Shown here: in pieces, positions 1 to 8,527 of the stretch | Position numbering within the stretch: the stretch's first letter is position 1 | How the letters are laid out: each line of letters starts with the position of its first letter | From: Pseudomonadota bacterium | GTDB lineage: Bacteria; Desulfobacterota; Desulfobulbia; Desulfobulbales; SURF-16 | Assembly (NCBI GenBank): GCA_030597865.1 | Contig: JAUVQZ010000002.1 | Span: 1 to 45,526, forward strand | Length of the DNA: 45,526 nt | Direction: 5' to 3' | Translations under genes and position numbers: made by a program | Notes under the pieces: model-generated | Databases searched by the model: none | The model's input: only the letters and a program-made list of their open reading frames with translations | Told to the model about the DNA's origin: nothing

Positions 1-368
1 CCTCCCGTAGGAGTCTGGTCCGTGTTCCAGTTCCAGTGTGGCGGATCATCCTCTCAGACCCGCTAACCATCGTAGCCTTGGTAGGCTCTTACCCCACCAA
101 CTAGCTAATGGTACGCAAACTCATCCAAATGCGATAGCTTCCAAGGAGAGGCCATCTTTCTTCACTTTATCTTGCGATTAAGTGAACGTATCAGGTATTA
201 GCTAACCTTTCGGTCAGTTATTCCAGACACCTGGGTAGATTATCTACGTGTTACTCACCCGTGCGCCACTTTAATAAGTTCTCCGAAGAAAACCGTTCTC
301 GTTCGACTTGCATGTGTTAAGCACGCCGCCAGCGTTCGTTCTGAGCCAGGATCAAACTCTCCAGTTTA
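1..368 (-). rRNA. rrs: 16S ribosomal RNA, 5' part only (gene runs off the window start)
   Basis: The complement carries the conserved 5' signature AGAGTTTGATCCTGGCTCAG (plus positions 341-360 in reverse) and the ACTCCTACGGGAGG region at the window edge, so about the first 350 bases of a minus-strand 16S gene are present. The exact 5' end is not fixed by the sequence. It is placed a few bases upstream of the AGAGTTTGATC signature. The rest of the rRNA operon lies outside the window. Confidence 0.97.
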
Positions 369-496
369 AAATATCAACCAGATTATCTAACCTTGGTTAT
401 TCTCAAAAATAAATTACAAAGTATTTCAAAACCTTAAATATCCCCCCTTGTTATTTATTAACAGGGATATCCAGGGTCCTTTAATTTATCTACTAC

Positions 497-535
497 TATT
501 CAGTTTTCAAAGATCGATTCCACACTCGAAGTGTG
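497..535 (-). promoter_or_regulatory. rRNA leader: boxA-like antitermination element and hairpin
   Basis: Read on the minus strand the leader has GATCTTTGAAAACTGAATAG (plus 496-515), which resembles the boxA/leader motif seen before and between rRNA genes. Just upstream is a short hairpin CACAC-TTCGA-GTGTG (plus 521-535). Its role in antitermination or pre-rRNA processing is inferred from position and motif. Confidence 0.5.
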
Positions 536-563
536 TCCCAGACTCCGTCTGAGCAAGCCGCAC

Positions 564-592
564 AATTAACTAAATTTTTTGAATCCAGTCAA
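564..592 (-). promoter_or_regulatory. Likely rrn promoter
   Basis: On the minus strand TTGACT (plus 587-592) and TTAATT (plus 564-569) are separated by 17 bases. The stretch upstream of the -35 is AT-rich, as in an UP element, and a GC-rich GTGCGGC follows the -10, as in the discriminator of stringently controlled rRNA promoters. It lies about 200 bases upstream of the 16S 5' end. Between 600 and 836 I see no gene, only the space downstream of larB. Confidence 0.55.
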
Positions 593-836
593 TACTTATT
601 TGCAACTTTTTTTTACCGCTCCCCGCCGCGAAATGACCAGCCGAACTGTGTCTTCCCGCTGCAGAGAGCGACAACCTAATGGAACCCCCACACCTTGTCA
701 AAGGTTTTTTTGAAGGTAATTATGGCAAAGATGGACACTGCAAAAAAATCCCGCGCTAAAACAGGCAGATATTCTCGCAGCCCATCCTGCTTTTTATCCC
801 GTAAAATCCCGCTGAAACAGCTTTGCCCATCCGCCC

Positions 837-1586
837 CTATCTATTAATAGTATCCGCCATACATCCTGCCCCAAAGCCGTTATCAATATTTACCACTGCT
901 ATTCCAGGAGAGCAGCTGTTGAGCATGCCAAGCAGGGCGGCCAGGCCGCCAAAACCGGTGCCGTACCCCACACTGGTCGGCACCGCGATCACCGGCGTCG
1001 ACACCAGTCCTGCCACCACGCTGGGCAGTGCACCCTCCATGCCGGCAACCACCACCAGAACACGGGCCTGCTTGATTTTGTCGAGACTGGCATAGAGGCG
1101 ATGGATGCCGGCCACCCCCACATCATAGATGGCATCCACCCTATTGCCCAGACACCAGGCCGTGATCCGCGCCTCTTCCGCAACACTCATATCGCTTGTA
1201 CCGGCGCTGACCACTGCCACGACACCGTTTTCATTGAGATCTTCCTTTTGAGGAGGGCGGGCCACCAACATCCTTGCCTCCTCAAAATACTGCACCTCAG
1301 CTATTTCGCCCTCTATGTCCCGGGCCTTGGCCTGATCAACCCTGGTGGCCATGACAACCCCTGGCCTTTCAAGCATTGCCCCCATGATTCCACAGATCTG
1401 CTTGGCCGTCTTGTTCTCGCCGTAAATGACCTCTGGCCTGCCGGTCCGCAGGACACGGTGATGATCAAGGCAGGCGTAACCCAAGGGGTCAGAACTTAAA
1501 CCTTCAATCTTTTTTACGGCATCCTCCACCGGGCATGTCCCCGACCTGACCTGTTGCAAAAGATTTTCAATCGCTGTTTTGTCCAT
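837..1586 (-). CDS. larB: Nickel pincer cofactor biosynthesis protein LarB (AIR-carboxylase-like)
   Basis: A 249-residue protein, full length for LarB. The C-terminal two thirds carry the PurE/AIR-carboxylase-like fold. VVAVVSAGTSDMSVAEEA lies around residues 122-139, followed by VYDVGVAGIHR-type and VVVAGMEGALPSVVAGL segments and the glycine-rich SVGYGTGFGGLAALLGML near the end. Known LarB carboxylates and hydrolyses nicotinic acid adenine dinucleotide in the first step of the nickel-pincer cofactor made for lactate racemase-like enzymes. No larC, larE or larA is next to it, so the other genes of the pathway would have to be elsewhere. It sits just upstream of the rrn promoter on the same strand. 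The ATG at 1586 has no strong ribosome site. Confidence 0.9.
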   Translation of the reverse strand: MDKTAIENLLQQVRSGTCPVEDAVKKIEGLSSDPLGYACLDHHRVLRTGRPEVIYGENKTAKQICGIMGAMLERPGVVMATRVDQAKARDIEGEIAEVQYFEEARMLVARPPQKEDLNENGVVAVVSAGTSDMSVAEEARITAWCLGNRVDAIYDVGVAGIHRLYASLDKIKQARVLVVVAGMEGALPSVVAGLVSTPVIAVPTSVGYGTGFGGLAALLGMLNSCSPGIAVVNIDNGFGAGCMADTINR

Positions 1587-1777
1587 ATCAGTATTCTCTT
1601 ATACCCAGAGTAACGTTGCCTTCTTGACGGATCTTCTTTTTCGTCTAGAGTAGCATTAACTGTTGCATACCTATTGCCTGTCCATTACTGGATAGACACT
1701 AACCAGTCTCATCATCATATAATAGAAGCAGACCATAATAGATAAATCCTGTTCCATCTAACCTGTACCCAAGCCAT

Positions 1778-2689
1778 ATGCCAACCTCATTTTCCCATCG
1801 CCCTGCCCGCCACTGGCTGCAAATTGATATCTCTGCGCCTGCAGAATTTCTTGAATATGTCAGCCATCACCTGACGCGAATCACCGGCAACGGCGTGCAG
1901 CTCCTCAGCAAGGACGGCAAGGAAACAGTCATTGGCTATCTGGAAAAGGACGATGGATACCCCAGGAGCCGCCAGGAACTTGATGCCTTTACTGCCGAGC
2001 TGAACAGCAAGCTCGACCATCCTCTGGAGCTCAGCCTCGCCACCATAGTTGAAGAAAACTGGGCCGAGAACTGGAAGGCAAACTATAAACCGAGCCGGAT
2101 CACCGCCACCATCACGGTCAAACCCACCTGGGAGGCCTATACCCCCGGAGAAAAGGAGATCGTCATTGACATCGATCCGGGTATGGCCTTTGGAACCGGT
2201 CTCCATGGTTCAACCCGCCTGGCCCTTATCTTTATAGACCAGCTCTTCTCGTCCGCCGCAACACGCCCCCAAAAGGTGCTTGATGTTGGCACCGGCACCG
2301 GCATCCTGGCCATTGCCGCCGCCAAACTCGGGGCCCGGAAGGTGATGGCCGTTGACAATGACATCGACGCTGTGGTGGCGGCCCGGGATAATATAGGGCA
2401 AAACCAGGAAACGAGCCATATCCAGTGCGCAGACACCGAACTCCCAGACCTTGCTGATTCCTATGACCTGGTCATCGCCAATATCACCGCCGACATCCTC
2501 ACGGAACTCTGCCCGGAGCTGGTGAAAAAGATGGCCCCGGACGGCCATCTCATCCTGGCCGGCATCCTCCAGGGAAGCCAAGCCGACAGAATCGCCCATC
2601 GCTTCCAGGCCGCCTCCCTGCACCTGGTTGCCGAGAAAACCGAGGGGAAATGGATCTCCCTGCTCTTCACCAACAATCCTGCCTCCTGA
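1778..2689 (+). CDS. prmA: Ribosomal protein L11 methyltransferase PrmA
   Basis: A 303-residue cytoplasmic class I SAM-dependent methyltransferase. The N-terminal part matches the L11-recognition domain. The DIDPGMAFGTGLHGSTRL segment (about residues 127-144) is the PrmA signature, followed by the SAM-binding motif VLDVGTGTGILAIAAAKLGA (about 168-187) and DLVIANITADIL (about 232-243). It methylates lysines and the N-terminus of ribosomal protein L11. It is followed after 6 bases by rsmE and then dtd, forming a translation-related operon. The start ATG at 1778 gives the normal family length, but no strong Shine-Dalgarno is visible. Confidence 0.95.
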   Translation: MPTSFSHRPARHWLQIDISAPAEFLEYVSHHLTRITGNGVQLLSKDGKETVIGYLEKDDGYPRSRQELDAFTAELNSKLDHPLELSLATIVEENWAENWKANYKPSRITATITVKPTWEAYTPGEKEIVIDIDPGMAFGTGLHGSTRLALIFIDQLFSSAATRPQKVLDVGTGTGILAIAAAKLGARKVMAVDNDIDAVVAARDNIGQNQETSHIQCADTELPDLADSYDLVIANITADILTELCPELVKKMAPDGHLILAGILQGSQADRIAHRFQAASLHLVAEKTEGKWISLLFTNNPAS

Positions 2690-2695
2690 GCCATT

Positions 2696-3421
2696 ATGCG
2701 CCGCTTTCCCATCGCCCCCATCCGGCAAGCCCAAACAACGACCCATCTTGACAGGGAAGAGTCCCGTCATATCCGCAAGATCCTGCGCCTGCAAAAGGGC
2801 GACAGGATCGAGCTCTTTGATGGCATGGGTATGGTGTACCAGGCCACCATCTCTAAAATAGGCAAAGAGGTGGAGGTCAGCATCGAATCGGGCCGGCAGA
2901 GTCTGCCCCCCCAGCCCTATATCCATCTCCACCTGGGACTTCTGAAGGGCAAAAAGATGGATTTTATCATCCAGAAGGCCACTGAGCTCGGGGTCCACGC
3001 CATCCACCCATTCACCTCGGAGTTCACCGAGGCCCGCCTCCCTAAAGGGCAGAAAACAGAGCGCTGGCATAAAATATCCCTGGAGGCCTGCAAGCAATGT
3101 GGGCGCAACTGGCCCCTTATTATCAAGGAATCTGCACCCCTCACCGAGCAGATCCAGGACCTGGCGCGGGACGCAACCTCTCTTCTGCTCTGGGAGGCTG
3201 AAAAAGAACAGGCCTTGGGCGACATCGCCCTCCCCCAAGCGTTGCAAGACCTCCACCTCTTCATTGGCCCAGAGGGGGGATTTTCACCAACAGAGGTGGC
3301 TCTCTGCCGGCAACACATGGCCACCGTCTCCCTTGGCCCCCTCACCATGCGGGCCGAGACCGCCGTTATCGCCGCCCTTTCCCTGGCCCTTTTTTTATCG
3401 GGCCGCATGCACCATAAATAA
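2696..3421 (+). CDS. rsmE: 16S rRNA (uracil(1498)-N(3))-methyltransferase RsmE
   Basis: A 241-residue SPOUT-family methyltransferase of normal length. The N-terminal PUA-like part includes HIRKILRLQKGDRIELFDGMG-like sequence. The C-terminal trefoil knot is marked by LFIGPEGGFSPTEVAL (about residues 190-205) and VSLGPLTMRAETAVIAALSL (about 212-231), the SAM-binding loops of RsmE. It methylates U1498 of 16S rRNA at the mRNA channel of the 30S subunit. It starts 6 bases after the prmA stop and is probably co-transcribed with prmA and dtd. Confidence 0.95.
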   Translation: MRRFPIAPIRQAQTTTHLDREESRHIRKILRLQKGDRIELFDGMGMVYQATISKIGKEVEVSIESGRQSLPPQPYIHLHLGLLKGKKMDFIIQKATELGVHAIHPFTSEFTEARLPKGQKTERWHKISLEACKQCGRNWPLIIKESAPLTEQIQDLARDATSLLLWEAEKEQALGDIALPQALQDLHLFIGPEGGFSPTEVALCRQHMATVSLGPLTMRAETAVIAALSLALFLSGRMHHK

Positions 3422-3434
3422 TAGGAGGCAAACC

Positions 3435-3884
3435 ATGCGCGCCGTTGTTCAACTGGTAAAAAAAGGCTCGGTGACCGTTGCCAACGACGAAACCGGCGCC
3501 ATCAAGAAGGGGCTCCTCATCTTCCTCGGTGTCACCAGGGACGATACAAAAAAAGATGCCAGCTATCTTGCCGAGAAGATCGTTAACCTCCGTATCTTCC
3601 CAGACCATGGGGACAAGATGAACCTCTCCCTTGTCGACATTGACGGTGAGGCCCTCATTGTCTCCCAGTTCACCCTCTATGGTGATTGCCGCAAAGGCCG
3701 CCGCCCCTCCTACTCCAAGGCGGCAAGGCCTGAAAAGGCCAAAGAGCTCTACAATTTTTTCATCAAGCAGGTCGAGGGTCTTGGGATCCGGGTTGGCACC
3801 GGCATCTTCCAGGCCATGATGGAGGTCCACCTCATCAACGACGGACCAATCACCCTGCTCATCGACTCTCACAAAGACTTTTAG
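3435..3884 (+). CDS. dtd: D-aminoacyl-tRNA deacylase
   Basis: A 149-residue protein, the standard Dtd size. It begins MRAVVQLVKKGSVTV, carries SQFTLYGD (about residues 78-85) with the conserved Thr of the active site, and ends with NDGPITLLID, the Gly-Pro loop region (most members have NxGPVT). It cleaves D-amino acids, and glycine mischarged on tRNA-Ala, from tRNA. I chose ATG 3435 because it has the ribosome site TAGGAGGCAAACC directly upstream. An open frame extends further upstream, overlapping rsmE, but has no support. It is the third gene of the prmA-rsmE-dtd operon. Confidence 0.96.
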   Translation: MRAVVQLVKKGSVTVANDETGAIKKGLLIFLGVTRDDTKKDASYLAEKIVNLRIFPDHGDKMNLSLVDIDGEALIVSQFTLYGDCRKGRRPSYSKAARPEKAKELYNFFIKQVEGLGIRVGTGIFQAMMEVHLINDGPITLLIDSHKDF

Positions 3885-3952
3885 CGCCCCAGCCGGCAAG
3901 GTTCACACCGCGTCCCCTTCGCCCCTTGAAGGTCCAGGCCCAGGACATGAAA

Positions 3953-3980
3953 AAGGCCCAAGAATTTCTTCCTGGGCCTT
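3953..3980 (-). terminator. Intrinsic terminator for the minus-strand tlpA block
   Basis: A 12-bp stem with one G-T mismatch (AAGGCCCAAGAA / TTCCTGGGCCTT) around TTTC. On the minus strand it is followed by TTTTT, so it ends transcripts coming from the 4016-6391 genes. It lies between the convergent dtd and tlpA genes. Confidence 0.7.
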
Positions 3981-4015
3981 GCAATAGGTGACAACAGCTC
4001 ACTCGTTGGCAGATT

Positions 4016-4531
4016 TCACTCCATCAACTCTTTTAGATCCTCAGCCATTTTTTCATAGGTGGTATAGCCAGGATATTTTTTGACAATCCTTCCCTGCCGA
4101 TTCATGAGAAACGTCGCCGGAATAGTGCCCATTGCCCCGAAACTCCGGGCAACTTCTGGTGTTCCAAGGGCGACCGGGTAATCTATCCCTATCTTTGTAA
4201 CAAAATCAGAGATTTTACGCCTGTCACCCCTGTCCATGGAGATACCGATCACCGTGAAACCATTATCCCTGTTTTCATGATAAAGGCGGATGAGGGATGG
4301 AATCTCCCTTCGACATGGTGGACACCAGGTGGCCCAAAAATTAACCAAGATAACCTTGCCTTGATACTTTTCACTGCTGACAAGCTCAGCAGAGCCACCT
4401 ATCCCAGGCAGTGAAAAGGCGGGCATATTTTTTTCTGCCGCCCAGACCGCTCCCGGGCCCGGCAGGGCCAGCTGGATGAACAAGAAAAACCCCAGCGCCC
4501 GCATTAGATCCCTACCCCTCATCATCCCCAT
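4016..4531 (-). CDS. TlpA/ResA-like thiol-disulfide oxidoreductase, membrane-anchored or secreted
   Basis: 171 residues from ATG 4531, which has AGGAGG six bases upstream; an upstream TTG at 4585 lacks this. A hydrophobic stretch LMRALGFFLFIQLALPGPGAVWA near the N-terminus is a signal peptide or anchor. The thioredoxin-fold domain has NFWATWCPPCRREIPSL with the W-C-P-P-C active site, GISMDRGD, and the cis-proline loop around GTIPATFLMN. Known members reduce periplasmic disulfides, often during cytochrome c maturation. The target here is unknown. It lies 74 bases downstream of the DUF1566 lipoprotein and is probably the last gene of the tetR-flavin reductase-lipoprotein block. Confidence 0.88.
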   Translation of the reverse strand: MGMMRGRDLMRALGFFLFIQLALPGPGAVWAAEKNMPAFSLPGIGGSAELVSSEKYQGKVILVNFWATWCPPCRREIPSLIRLYHENRDNGFTVIGISMDRGDRRKISDFVTKIGIDYPVALGTPEVARSFGAMGTIPATFLMNRQGRIVKKYPGYTTYEKMAEDLKELME

Positions 4532-4605
4532 GGCACCCCTCCTCACCCCCAAGACAGGGGCATTCTTATCGTGATTGATCCTCAATCTTCCCCAAGCACA
4601 TCAAG

Positions 4606-5046
4606 CTATGGCCGCACAGCACGGACATATCCGGCCTTTCCCGCTTCATACTGGCGCTCCGGATCGCATTGATCAGAGATGGCCCAGGCGCCGATCATGC
4701 CATCACCATCCTTTTTACCAGACCAGTAGTTTCCTTCTCTATTAAGGGAGATATTACCGTTCTTGTGGAGGTCAAAGAGAAAGTTGAGGTCATAGAGCTC
4801 ATAGATGGTGGGCAGACGCCAATCATCATAGCCGCCAAGGACCAACTGCTCAACAAATGCCTCTGCCTCTCTAAAACTTTTGAACCGCTTACTTCTTTCC
4901 AGCTGCCACATTTGGCCGCTGACATTATCCTGCAGGATGCCTTGGCTCAGGCCAGCGAACCGGGCGCTTTCGCCGGACTTTCCCGCACAGCCCACCACAC
5001 CGGCAAACAGGGCCAACAGTAAACAGGTCATTAAACTTTTTTTCAT
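4606..5046 (-). CDS. DUF1566 (Lcl C-terminal-like) lipoprotein
   Basis: 146 residues starting at ATG 5046, with GAGG seven bases upstream; a GTG two codons earlier is less likely. The N-terminus is a lipoprotein signal: MKKSLMTCLLLALFAGVVGC, lipobox VVGC, so it should be lipidated and exported. The mature part has the DUF1566 signature: TGxMW-like SGQMWQLE, YDDWRLPTIYELYDL, NYWSGKK and GYVRAVRP. Such domains resemble C-type-lectin/FGE folds and are common in surface proteins of environmental Proteobacteria. Their function is not established. It is neighbour to the TlpA-like gene on the same strand. Confidence 0.82.
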   Translation of the reverse strand: MKKSLMTCLLLALFAGVVGCAGKSGESARFAGLSQGILQDNVSGQMWQLERSKRFKSFREAEAFVEQLVLGGYDDWRLPTIYELYDLNFLFDLHKNGNISLNREGNYWSGKKDGDGMIGAWAISDQCDPERQYEAGKAGYVRAVRP

Positions 5047-5121
5047 GGTCACACCTCTTTCTATGATTTTGGAGGCAAGATCTCCTCCACCTGCCCATCT
5101 TTTCCAAACCCCAGGGCGCCG

Positions 5122-5754
5122 TTAAACAACCACACCCAACAGCGTGCCCAGCTGTTTACCCAAGGCACGCGCTGCAGCAATCTTATCCGGCTGCCTGCCC
5201 AGGTCCGGGATAATCTCATCGGTGATTTCTACACCTTTGCCGTGGAGCATACGTACCGCCCCTGTGCTGCAGGACTCCCCGTAACCGCAGGTAAAACAAG
5301 AGGCAGCACCTTGGGCAGCCACACTCCCCACATGCTTGATCTGATAATAGGGCAGCATCTTTTCAATCATCGCTGCCGGCACCTCGGGCTCAATACCACC
5401 GGTGCTGACGATCACCGCATATTTACCCGCCAGGGAGAGACAATCACGGTGCCGAAATTGACAGAGCCGCTCAAGGAAACAATGACTCAAGGCATTAAGG
5501 GCCGAAAAATAATTCGGCGCGCCGATCACCAAGGCGTCGGCAGCCAGAATTTTGTCCCGCAGCGGCCCCATATCATCCTTGATCTTGCAGATGTTATCCT
5601 TCACACAGCCCAGACAGGCCGAACAGGGGGCTATTTTTTTACCGGCCAAAGAAACAAATTCAACTGCGCACCCCACCGAATCCAGCACCTCATGAACCAA
5701 CCGATCCGTACTCTTACCACGCCGAGGGCTGCCGGAAATACCTAAGACTCGCAT
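5122..5754 (-). CDS. Flavodoxin-family / NADPH-dependent FMN reductase
   Basis: 210 residues. It starts MRVLGISGSPRRGKSTDRLV, the FMN-phosphate loop of the NADPH-dependent FMN reductase family. CSACLGCVKDNICKIKDD (about residues 43-60) is the cysteine-rich segment typical of iron-sulfur flavoproteins and related reductases, and ADALVIGAPNYFSALNAL is the flavin-side loop. Three or four clustered cysteines could bind an Fe-S cluster, but the pattern is looser than in classical Isf proteins. It lies 49 bases downstream of a TetR regulator on the same strand, so it is a likely target of that regulator. Substrate unknown. Confidence 0.85.
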   Translation of the reverse strand: MRVLGISGSPRRGKSTDRLVHEVLDSVGCAVEFVSLAGKKIAPCSACLGCVKDNICKIKDDMGPLRDKILAADALVIGAPNYFSALNALSHCFLERLCQFRHRDCLSLAGKYAVIVSTGGIEPEVPAAMIEKMLPYYQIKHVGSVAAQGAASCFTCGYGESCSTGAVRMLHGKGVEITDEIIPDLGRQPDKIAAARALGKQLGTLLGVVV

Positions 5755-5766
5755 GCCGCCTCCTCT

Positions 5767-5784
5767 GTACCAACTAGACGGTAC
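5767..5784. promoter_or_regulatory. Inverted repeat between tetR and the flavin reductase gene
   Basis: GTACC and GGTAC flank an 8-base spacer in the 49-base gap between the two genes. It could be a second operator of the TetR protein, but it does not closely match the 6412-6421 palindrome. Confidence 0.2.
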
Positions 5785-5803
5785 AATTTTATGTCAAAAA
5801 AAA

Positions 5804-6391
5804 TCACTGGCCAAGCATGGCAGCGATGACCACCAGGCACTCCTTCAGATCAGCCTGATCCTTACTTACCCGGGACATCATAATCCCCCCCTCAATGGTT
5901 GCCACGATGGTCTTGGCCATCAAGGCCGAAGATACATTTCCCAGCAACAAACTCCCCTCCCCAGCCATGGATAAATGCCGTTCAATTTCGTCAACCCAGT
6001 GGGCAAAGACGCCATGGATAACCTCGGAAAAACGGGGATTGAGATCACTCATCTCCAAGGCGGCATTACCAAAGAGACAGCCGCCGACAAAATTATTCTT
6101 TTTCTGTTCGGCAAAAATGGCCTGACAGGAATTAACCACCTTGGCACAGGGTGAATGGCCTTGAAAGGATTGGGCGAGGAACTGGAAAAATTCCTCCTTG
6201 GCATCCTCCAAGACCTCCAGGCCGATATCCTCCTTGGAGGCAAAATGGTAATAGAGATTACCCTTCTTGACCCCGCTCGCCTTGATAATGTCGCTGATGC
6301 TGGTGTTATGAAAACCATTGGCCACCAAAATAGCGCGGGTGGTCTTTAATATATGCTCCCGGGTCTTCTCACCTTTTTTCATCTGGGTCAT
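5804..6391 (-). CDS. TetR/AcrR family transcriptional regulator
   Basis: 195 residues from ATG 6391, chosen because GAGGAGG lies four bases upstream; a TTG 15 bases earlier lies within the ribosome site itself. The N-terminal helix-turn-helix is clear: KTREHILKTTRAILVANGFHNTSISDIIKASGVKKGNLYYHFASKED in pieces, about residues 8-54. The C-terminal ligand/dimer domain has the TetR_C-type pattern with GGCLFGNAALEMSD, as in the YcdC/LmrA-like groups. It probably represses itself and the downstream flavin reductase. A palindrome ACCG-TT-CGGT lies just upstream. Ligand unknown. Confidence 0.9.
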   Translation of the reverse strand: MTQMKKGEKTREHILKTTRAILVANGFHNTSISDIIKASGVKKGNLYYHFASKEDIGLEVLEDAKEEFFQFLAQSFQGHSPCAKVVNSCQAIFAEQKKNNFVGGCLFGNAALEMSDLNPRFSEVIHGVFAHWVDEIERHLSMAGEGSLLLGNVSSALMAKTIVATIEGGIMMSRVSKDQADLKECLVVIAAMLGQ

Positions 6392-6411
6392 GGAACCTCC
6401 TCGCAAAACTG

Positions 6412-6421
6412 ACCGTTCGGT
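6412..6421. promoter_or_regulatory. Candidate TetR operator
   Basis: ACCG-TT-CGGT, a perfect 4-bp palindrome with a 2-base centre, lies 20 bases upstream of the tetR start and next to an AT-rich TATAAAAATAA stretch. This is a usual place for an autoregulatory TetR operator. No binding evidence is available. Confidence 0.45.
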
Positions 6422-6558
6422 ATAAAAATAACCGGGTGTAGTATTTTGTCAACAATAAATTCCCCACCCTGAAACACAAAAGCTTAACATGCTGCATTTA
6501 TTGAACAATAATTGCTCAAAAAAAGACAGGCCTGGAGAGATGCCGTGCGGCCCTGTAT

Positions 6559-7035
6559 TTATCGATTATCCTGATAGGGAAAGAGAGTACGCCAACAACG
6601 GATCATGGAGGCCTTGAGTTCAGGGTCGTCGATATCACCAAGGGACTCCTCAAACTGTGAAAAGTCGCTGACATCCGGAGGCGGCCCTGCCTGACGCAGG
6701 GGAGGCCTTGGGATCTCTTGCGGCCCATGGCCTGGAAGTTTGAGCTGAAAACGGATATCCTCCACCTCAACCGAGTCAAACTCCTTGTTAATCTTGGCCA
6801 GTAGAACGATTTTAAGAAACTGGAGCTGTTGCATCCAGACAGAGTCAGAAACATCAACCCAGAGCACCTTGCCGCGAAACTTGGCAGGGGTGGCGTGCTC
6901 GGCAATATCCTTACCCACCGCCTTGTTCCAGAAGTCAAACACCCCATGGAGCTCAAAACGGTCCTGCCACTTCCGGCGTTTTACCATGGCGCCCAGCAGG
7001 GAGCTGATATGATCGGGGGTATGTTTTCGGGCCAT
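6559..7035 (-). CDS. DUF721 / DciA-like protein
   Basis: 158 residues. The conserved DUF721 core spans about residues 1-100: HISSLLGAMVKRRKWQDRFELHGVF, then WNKAVGKDIAEHATPAKFRGKVLWVDVSDSVWMQQLQFLK in pieces, with the V-G-x-x-I-A-x-H-T/A-x-P signature. The family includes DciA, the replicative helicase loader/operator of many bacteria that lack DnaC. A role in replication initiation is inferred from that and not shown here. The C-terminal tail is proline-rich. The gene stands alone on the minus strand, divergent from ychF. Confidence 0.78.
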   Translation of the reverse strand: MARKHTPDHISSLLGAMVKRRKWQDRFELHGVFDFWNKAVGKDIAEHATPAKFRGKVLWVDVSDSVWMQQLQFLKIVLLAKINKEFDSVEVEDIRFQLKLPGHGPQEIPRPPLRQAGPPPDVSDFSQFEESLGDIDDPELKASMIRCWRTLFPYQDNR

Positions 7036-7291
7036 GGAGTTATTCGTTCGCTGGATACATAATCAAGTTGATGGCAAAGGGTTCGAGGAATCCTTAAACC
7101 ATGGCGATAGCTTTAGCTATTTAACCGCCGAAGCAATATAATCTGGAAACAATGGGGATAATTGCAAAAGATATTCTTCCCTTGCCCCTTTGCCAAGAAG
7201 TAATTATAGATGGCTTCGTATTTTTTATCTCAAAAAACGTCTGGAGCAGTAGCCATAATCCCCTGCTGCCGACACGTATAGGAGTATTACC

Positions 7292-8386
7292 ATGGGCTTT
7301 CGCTGCGGCATTGTCGGTTTACCGAACGTTGGCAAATCCACTATCTTTAATGCCATGACATCTGCTGGTATTGAGTCGGCCAACTATCCCTTTTGCACCA
7401 TTGAACCCAATGTCGGCATGGTGCCTGTCCCTGACGAACGCCTTAAAAGGCTCGGCGACATGGCCAAGACCAAGAAGACCATCTATGCCCAGATGGAATT
7501 TGTCGATATCGCCGGATTAGTTGCAGGGGCCAGCAAGGGCGAGGGCCTGGGCAATCAATTCCTTGGCCACATCCGCCAGGTGGATGCCATTGCCCATGTC
7601 ATTCGCTGTTTTGAGGATTCCAATATCGTCCATGTGGACGGCGCCATTGACCCCAGCCGCGACCGCGAAGTCATCAATACCGAATTGATCCTGGCCGATC
7701 TTGACACGGTGGAACGCCGCCTCACCAAGACCATAAGCCAGGCCAAGGGCGGCGACAAGCTCTTCAAGGCCCAGGTGGTTATCCTGGAAAAACTCCAAGC
7801 CCTCTTAGATGACGGCAAACCAGCCCGGCTGCTCGAAACCGATGACACCAGCGCCAAGCTCTTAAAGGAACTCTGCCTGCTCACCAATAAGCCTGTGCTC
7901 TACGTGGCCAATGTCGCGGAAGAGGACATTGCCACCGGCAATGAATGGGTCGAGAAACTCAAAAGCGAAGTGGCCGAAGAGCAGGCCCCGGTGGTGGTGA
8001 TATCCGGCGCCATTGAAGAGGAACTTTCCGGCCTTGAGCCCGAGGAACAGGCAGAATTCCTGGCCGATCTCGGCATGGAAACCTCCGGACTCAACCGCCT
8101 GATCAAGGCAGGCTATGACCTTCTCGGCCTTAGCAATTATTTCACGGTGGGCGAAAAAGAGACCAGGGCCTGGACCATTAAGAAAGGGGCCACCGCTCCC
8201 GAGGCCGCCGGTGTCATCCACACCGATTTTCAAAAAGGCTTCATCCGGGCCGAGATCGTGGCCTATGACGATTTCATTGCCTCCGGCGGCGAAGCAGGCG
8301 CCAAAGACAAAGGGCTCTGGCGCCTGGAGGGCAAGGAGTATATTGTCCAGGACGGTGACTGTGTCAATTTCAGATTTAACGTCTAA
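7292..8386 (+). CDS. ychF: Redox-regulated ATPase YchF (Obg-family)
   Basis: 364 residues, the normal YchF size. G1 is GLPNVGKSTIFNAMT (residues 9-23). The switch region DIAGLVAGASKGEGLGNQFL follows. The G4 position reads NVAEED in place of NKxD, which explains the family's preference for ATP over GTP. The C-terminal TGS-like domain has GVIHTDFQKGFIRAEIVAYDD. YchF binds ribosomes and modulates translation and oxidative stress responses in other bacteria. ATG 7292 has AGGAG upstream. A strong terminator follows at 8423. Confidence 0.96.
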   Translation: MGFRCGIVGLPNVGKSTIFNAMTSAGIESANYPFCTIEPNVGMVPVPDERLKRLGDMAKTKKTIYAQMEFVDIAGLVAGASKGEGLGNQFLGHIRQVDAIAHVIRCFEDSNIVHVDGAIDPSRDREVINTELILADLDTVERRLTKTISQAKGGDKLFKAQVVILEKLQALLDDGKPARLLETDDTSAKLLKELCLLTNKPVLYVANVAEEDIATGNEWVEKLKSEVAEEQAPVVVISGAIEEELSGLEPEEQAEFLADLGMETSGLNRLIKAGYDLLGLSNYFTVGEKETRAWTIKKGATAPEAAGVIHTDFQKGFIRAEIVAYDDFIASGGEAGAKDKGLWRLEGKEYIVQDGDCVNFRFNV

Positions 8387-8422
8387 CTGCAGACAACAAA
8401 GGTTCCACGATAATCCGTGATG

Positions 8423-8476
8423 AACCTAAAAAAGGGGTGGGGGAGACCAATGTCTCCCCCACCCCTTTTTTAGGTT
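8423..8476. terminator. Bidirectional terminator with a 24-bp perfect stem
   Basis: Perfect 24-base inverted arms (8423-8446 and 8453-8476) around CCAATG. The arms contain GGGGTGGGGGAGA and its complement, and the A-tract and T-tract are themselves part of the stem, so it can terminate in both directions. It lies between convergent ychF and the helicase gene. Confidence 0.9.
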
Positions 8477-8527
8477 TAGGCAAAATGAACAACTGACAGA
8501 GCTTTACCTCTCCGCCCACTACATTGC

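Noticed and set aside
7070..7105. tRNA-like GGTTCGAGGAATCC string
   Set aside because: The T-arm sequence is not canonical and no acceptor or anticodon arms can be drawn. There are no tRNA genes in the window that I can see.
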